NCBI GenBank assembly: GCA_050014095.1
Contig: JBEKDZ010000005.1
Span: forward strand, 215,330 to 279,329
DNA length: 64,000 nucleotides
DNA from: RBG-13-51-18 sp050014095
GTDB lineage: Bacteria; Chloroflexota; Dehalococcoidia; Dehalococcoidales; RBG-16-60-22
Reading direction: 5' to 3'
The notes beneath the pieces are model-generated. The model saw nothing but the letters and a program-made list of their open reading frames with translations. It made no database searches and was not told the origin of the DNA. Below, piece by piece: positions 61,511 to 64,000 of this stretch. The translations under genes and the position numbers were made by a program. Positions within the stretch are counted from its first letter, which is position 1. Each line of letters opens with the position of its first letter.

Positions 61511-62524
61511 CTATTTTCCCCCACGCCATTTGGTAACACCCAAACCCACCGGGTAGGACATCATATAAAATATCTGTTTTTGGATATTGCGGATAATCAT
61601 AGGACCTTGCTTAACATCGGGCGGGATATAAGCGCCGAAAGTCTTATTGATGATATGCTTTTCGCCGCCGATCCAGAGCTCCACTTCCGCACAAAGGTCG
61701 GTGATATCCGGGTAGTTCATCGCTTGGAAGACGATCGAGGTACCGTACGATACGGTATGCTCCTTCATTATTTGAAAGCCGGCTTTGGATTTATCGCCGG
61801 GCATCAGCCAGAGCGTCTCACAGCCGAACTCGCAACCCGGCACAACCGTATCGTCGACTAATGCCATAGGCTTCACGTATTTCGGGTCGTAGGGGAGCAT
61901 ATAGTATTTCCTGGTCTGGCCTGGTTTCGTACCGTAGACGAAATACTTAGCGTTCTTATATTCTTTTTTCGCGGACGGCTCAAGGGGAGGGATGGGTTTG
62001 GGGGCTTTCCCCTCTTCTTCCGCATGATCTTTTTCCCGCGTATAAACGCCGGGACCGGACGTCCAGTGGCAAACGGGTATGCTGGAGGCTTTGGCATTAG
62101 GGCTTCTGGTGGGCATGTGCAGCATGCCGGCGGGAATATATGCCACCCAGCTTTTTGGCAGGGGGATGTTTTCATCCTCCATCAGCATCCCCATAGAGCC
62201 AGTATTCTCCGGATGGTCGGGGTCGGTGCCCCACCACGATAGTAGCTCGGGAAAATCATGGGCGTGGGGGAACATCGGTTTTTGATTGGCGGTGTGCTTC
62301 AGCTGTTCCTCCATCGTTATCTGCCCCGGGTAAGAGGAGGTCCATATCCAGGTAGCCTCGCCATAGTAAGCGCCGGGAATAACCTCGTCGTCAATCCAGA
62401 GGGTGTGCTCCATACTGATGCGCTTGCCTATGGCGTGGAGTTTGTCAATCTCTGCCGGAGTGGGACCCGGCAGCATATCCCTTTTCTGGAGGGTGGTGCA
62501 GATGTATTTATCGTATTGACCCAT
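61511..62524 (-). CDS. double cupin-like protein of unknown function
   Basis: The 337-residue cytoplasmic protein looks like two cupin-type halves. The first has FPHAHDFPELLSWWG and later AYIPAGMLHMP, the two cupin motifs with possible metal-binding His and Glu. The second has a weaker pair, DLCAEVELWIGGEKHIINK and AYIPPDVKQGP, with no clear histidines. The two halves share the xAYIPxxxxxxP phrase. Similar proteins occur near aromatic or steroid degradation genes in anaerobes, but no substrate can be stated. GGAGG precedes the ATG. Confidence 0.65.
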   Translation of the reverse strand: MGQYDKYICTTLQKRDMLPGPTPAEIDKLHAIGKRISMEHTLWIDDEVIPGAYYGEATWIWTSSYPGQITMEEQLKHTANQKPMFPHAHDFPELLSWWGTDPDHPENTGSMGMLMEDENIPLPKSWVAYIPAGMLHMPTRSPNAKASSIPVCHWTSGPGVYTREKDHAEEEGKAPKPIPPLEPSAKKEYKNAKYFVYGTKPGQTRKYYMLPYDPKYVKPMALVDDTVVPGCEFGCETLWLMPGDKSKAGFQIMKEHTVSYGTSIVFQAMNYPDITDLCAEVELWIGGEKHIINKTFGAYIPPDVKQGPMIIRNIQKQIFYMMSYPVGLGVTKWRGGK

Positions 62525-62570
62525 TGCCTTTTGTTTCCTCCGTTCGAAATGATAGTATAATTTTTATATT

Positions 62571-62599
62571 ATTATAGCATTGTTATTTGGGGTTTGGAA
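62571..62599 (-). promoter_or_regulatory. promoter for the cupin-like gene
   Basis: On the minus strand TTCCAA (62599-62594) and TATAAT (62576-62571) are 17 bases apart, with an extended TGC before the -10. The ATG is about 47 bases downstream. Confidence 0.6.
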
Positions 62600-62805
62600 C
62601 CTGGTTATTGGGATTTGGAGTTGTGGGGCAAAGGAGCGGGGAAAGATGTTGGGCAGTACTGTGCGAAAGGTAGAACTTTTAGCCTTTCATTTGTACTCAA
62701 TATTTAGATTATAATCAGCTTAATTGCATAAAACAAGTTAATTGTTACCTTGGCTGAACAAAATGGACGATTGTGATTCTAATAAAATATTTTGAATTTT
62801 TATAG

Positions 62806-62838
62806 GGTGGTGGAGACGGGGGAGGGTCGAACTCCATC
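62806..62838 (-). other. tRNA/tmRNA 3'-end-like fragment, possible attachment-site remnant
   Basis: Read on the minus strand this gives GGAGTTCGACC, then CTCCC, then CGTCTCC followed by ACCA, the wording of a T-arm, acceptor 3' strand and CCA end. The spacing is one base longer than in a functional molecule, and no matching 5' acceptor strand (GGAGACG) lies within 400 bases. It is therefore not a whole RNA gene. Such 3' fragments are left by integration of mobile elements into tRNA or tmRNA genes. Confidence 0.35.
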
Positions 62839-63164
62839 ATACCGACTTATTTTAAGCTTACTAAAACAGAGGCGGGCGCTGATGGTCAAATTTAACGGGT
62901 GAGTTTCTTGAGAACATATTATTATGTTAACATCGTGATGTATGTTCATTCATAATAAAAAGGAGAACTAAGCCTGCGTTAAATTGTGCCCTTTCTACGA
63001 TGTTATAAATATAATTGTTTAAGGGGGGCAGGTCATAGGTATAGGCGAAGGTGCCTGACGTCAGCAACAGGGCGAGAAATAGCATCCCGAAAAATATTAG
63101 TTACTTTTTCATTTTTCCCTTTACTCTTTAACAATTTAAAGCAGCGGGATAGGGAAGTGGGTGG

Positions 63165-63199
63165 GGCAGGGCAGCGGGCTGCTTTCCGGCTGCCCTGCC
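63165..63199. terminator. strong GC hairpin downstream of the last gene
   Basis: GGCAGGGCAGC (63165-63175) is exactly complementary to GCTGCCCTGCC (63189-63199) with a 13-base loop. It lies 21 bases beyond the stop of the minus-strand gene at 63220. No T-run follows on the minus strand, so it is either a poor intrinsic terminator or a stabilising 3' end. Confidence 0.5.
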
Positions 63200-63219
63200 T
63201 CAACATTTAACTATTTGTA

Positions 63220-63978
63220 CTAGTTTCTCTGAGTGACATCACAGAAGATAATGGGGCTTGCTTCGCTATCCCTACTTAAAATGCCAGTATCGGCTACGTA
63301 GTAGCCGCTTTTAACTTGGACATACATGGTGTGCCCTGCCGATCCTGGTACATACATATTGACCGTAGGATAGTCTAGAGAAATCAAGACTAAATCATTA
63401 TTCTCTGTCAACCCGAGGTTGATCGGGTTGCTGTTTCCATCCACCATTTGTAGTTCTAACGCAAACGCGCGATAGACTTTAGCTAACTCACCGACATTGC
63501 CAAGAGAGACGGTGGTTACCAGGTCACCGCCCCAGCCGGCATCAGTTGTAATATTGAAGATGGTGAAAGGGCCACTGCTTCCATTGGTGGTTACGCCTTT
63601 GAAGTTTCCCCATACGTCCCAGCTAAGGCCGTCTGTATTTGCCGTAACGCTAGCGAAGTCGTTATTGGTGGTGGCGCTCAACGTCAAGTTGGAGTTGAGT
63701 AATCCGAAGGCGAAGACGCCGCCGGTAACAGCCAGTGCCAGGAGCAGCGCGCCGATAAGGAAAGGCGTCCGGCTGCGGGCGACGGCGAATGTAACCTGAT
63801 CGTCGTCATTGAGCACTGTGTCTATTTCGGCGCTGGATTTAACTTTAGAGCCATTCAATTTTGCTTTGGCTTTATCCGGGATGCCAAATGCAGACTTGTA
63901 ATGCTCGCGGGCTTCGCCGATAGTCTGCCCGGCAAGATCGGTTACTTCATATTGTTCACCGTATCTAATTTCAACCAT
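63220..63978 (-). CDS. membrane protein with N-terminal ubiquitin-like (beta-grasp) domain
   Basis: A 252-residue protein in three parts. Residues 1-68 look like a beta-grasp fold: an EIRYGEQYEVTDL strand pair, a GQTIGEAREHYKSAFG helix, KAKLNGSKV, and a DDDQVTFAV last strand, in the order of ubiquitin-like domains. Residues 71-93 form one membrane helix. Residues 95-252 are a beta-rich, acidic, probably extracellular domain with no recognised family. With the N terminus inside, the small fold would face the cytoplasm. GGAGG precedes the ATG. The function is unknown; there is no Gly-Gly end, so it is not a conjugated modifier. Confidence 0.7.
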   Translation of the reverse strand: MVEIRYGEQYEVTDLAGQTIGEAREHYKSAFGIPDKAKAKLNGSKVKSSAEIDTVLNDDDQVTFAVARSRTPFLIGALLLALAVTGGVFAFGLLNSNLTLSATTNNDFASVTANTDGLSWDVWGNFKGVTTNGSSGPFTIFNITTDAGWGGDLVTTVSLGNVGELAKVYRAFALELQMVDGNSNPINLGLTENNDLVLISLDYPTVNMYVPGSAGHTMYVQVKSGYYVADTGILSRDSEASPIIFCDVTQRN

Positions 63979-64000
63979 TTGTTTTCCTCCTAATTTGTTA

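Larger units (their letters stand above)
62525..63219. other. gene-free stretch of about 0.7 kb
   Basis: No convincing coding region is seen on either strand. It contains the promoter of the cupin-like gene (left end), a tRNA/tmRNA 3'-end-like fragment (62806-62838), an AT-rich centre with an AAAAAGGAG that is not followed by a usable start, and a strong hairpin at the right end (63165-63199). Confidence 0.6.

Noticed and set aside
62806..63200. Complete tmRNA gene on the minus strand
   Set aside because: Only the 3'-end wording is present; no matching 5' acceptor strand or tag-coding region was found and the acceptor spacing is one base off.
62986..63210. 74-codon frame with a GTG start
   Set aside because: No ribosome-binding site at the right distance, unlikely residue composition, and it runs through the GC hairpin at 63165-63199.

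Overview
The window looks like a chromosomal segment of an anaerobic Chloroflexota bacterium, most likely class Dehalococcoidia. This is inferred from gene content and style, not from a marker search. Supporting signs are the nusA-ylxR-infB cluster, many oxygen-independent enzymes (radical SAM proteins, a 2-hydroxyacyl-CoA dehydratase-type activase, an iron-sulfur aldo-keto reductase), several CoA-transferase, MaoC and alcohol dehydrogenase genes, a type IV pilus operon with no secretin gene in it, and cell-surface proteins held by a C-terminal membrane helix. Promoters resemble sigma-70 type (TTGnnn, about 17 bp, TATAAT), often with an extended TGn-10. No rRNA gene, complete tRNA gene, CRISPR array, insertion sequence or integrase is visible.

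Positions 1-12.6 kb are core housekeeping. A minus-strand nusA-ylxR-infB operon has a promoter and a terminator-like leader hairpin. A plus-strand run then encodes an acetyltransferase, an M20 amidohydrolase, an activase coupled to plsX, trxA and trxB. It is followed by rplI with a long charged tail, dnaB, a DnaD-like protein and a helicase-loader-like protein containing two AAA+ domains. Positions 12.9-16.9 kb hold a 1312-residue kelch/fibronectin-III surface protein. Positions 17-30.9 kb carry yggS, a SemiSWEET, a probable structured small RNA with its own promoter, a zinc-finger/lspA/rluA operon, an aldo-keto reductase, gltX-glnS followed by a truncated CoA transferase, NfeD and PflX-like genes, an unlisted 43-residue protein, a GIY-YIG gene whose end comes from a repeat element, a second CoA transferase and a HIT protein.

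Positions 30.9-45 kb hold a three-PAS histidine kinase, a radical SAM/amidohydrolase pair, a nitroreductase and a polytopic membrane protein. Next come a decaying family of surface proteins (one intact, one reduced to a signal peptide, one pseudogene), a multidrug-type MFS gene preceded by a leader-peptide attenuator, an MMPL transporter and a zinc-ribbon coiled-coil protein. Positions 45.5-56.9 kb are a type IV pilus operon: HTH regulator, major pilin, coiled-coil histidine kinase, receiver/CpaE-like protein, PilB, PilC, three minor-pilin-type genes, PilO and a PilM-PilN fusion. Positions 57-64 kb carry two zinc alcohol dehydrogenases, a MaoC-like dehydratase, zinc-ribbon and cupin-like proteins, a 0.7-kb gene-free stretch with a tRNA/tmRNA 3'-end-like fragment, and a membrane protein with a ubiquitin-like fold at its N terminus.

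The best candidates for undescribed biology are the structured RNA at 18914-19018, the attenuator at 39600-39851, the shared GG-V-DK-Q-LPW C-terminal anchor, the tandem helicase loader, and the pilus operon that contains its own coiled-coil kinase and a CpaE-like protein lacking a P-loop.
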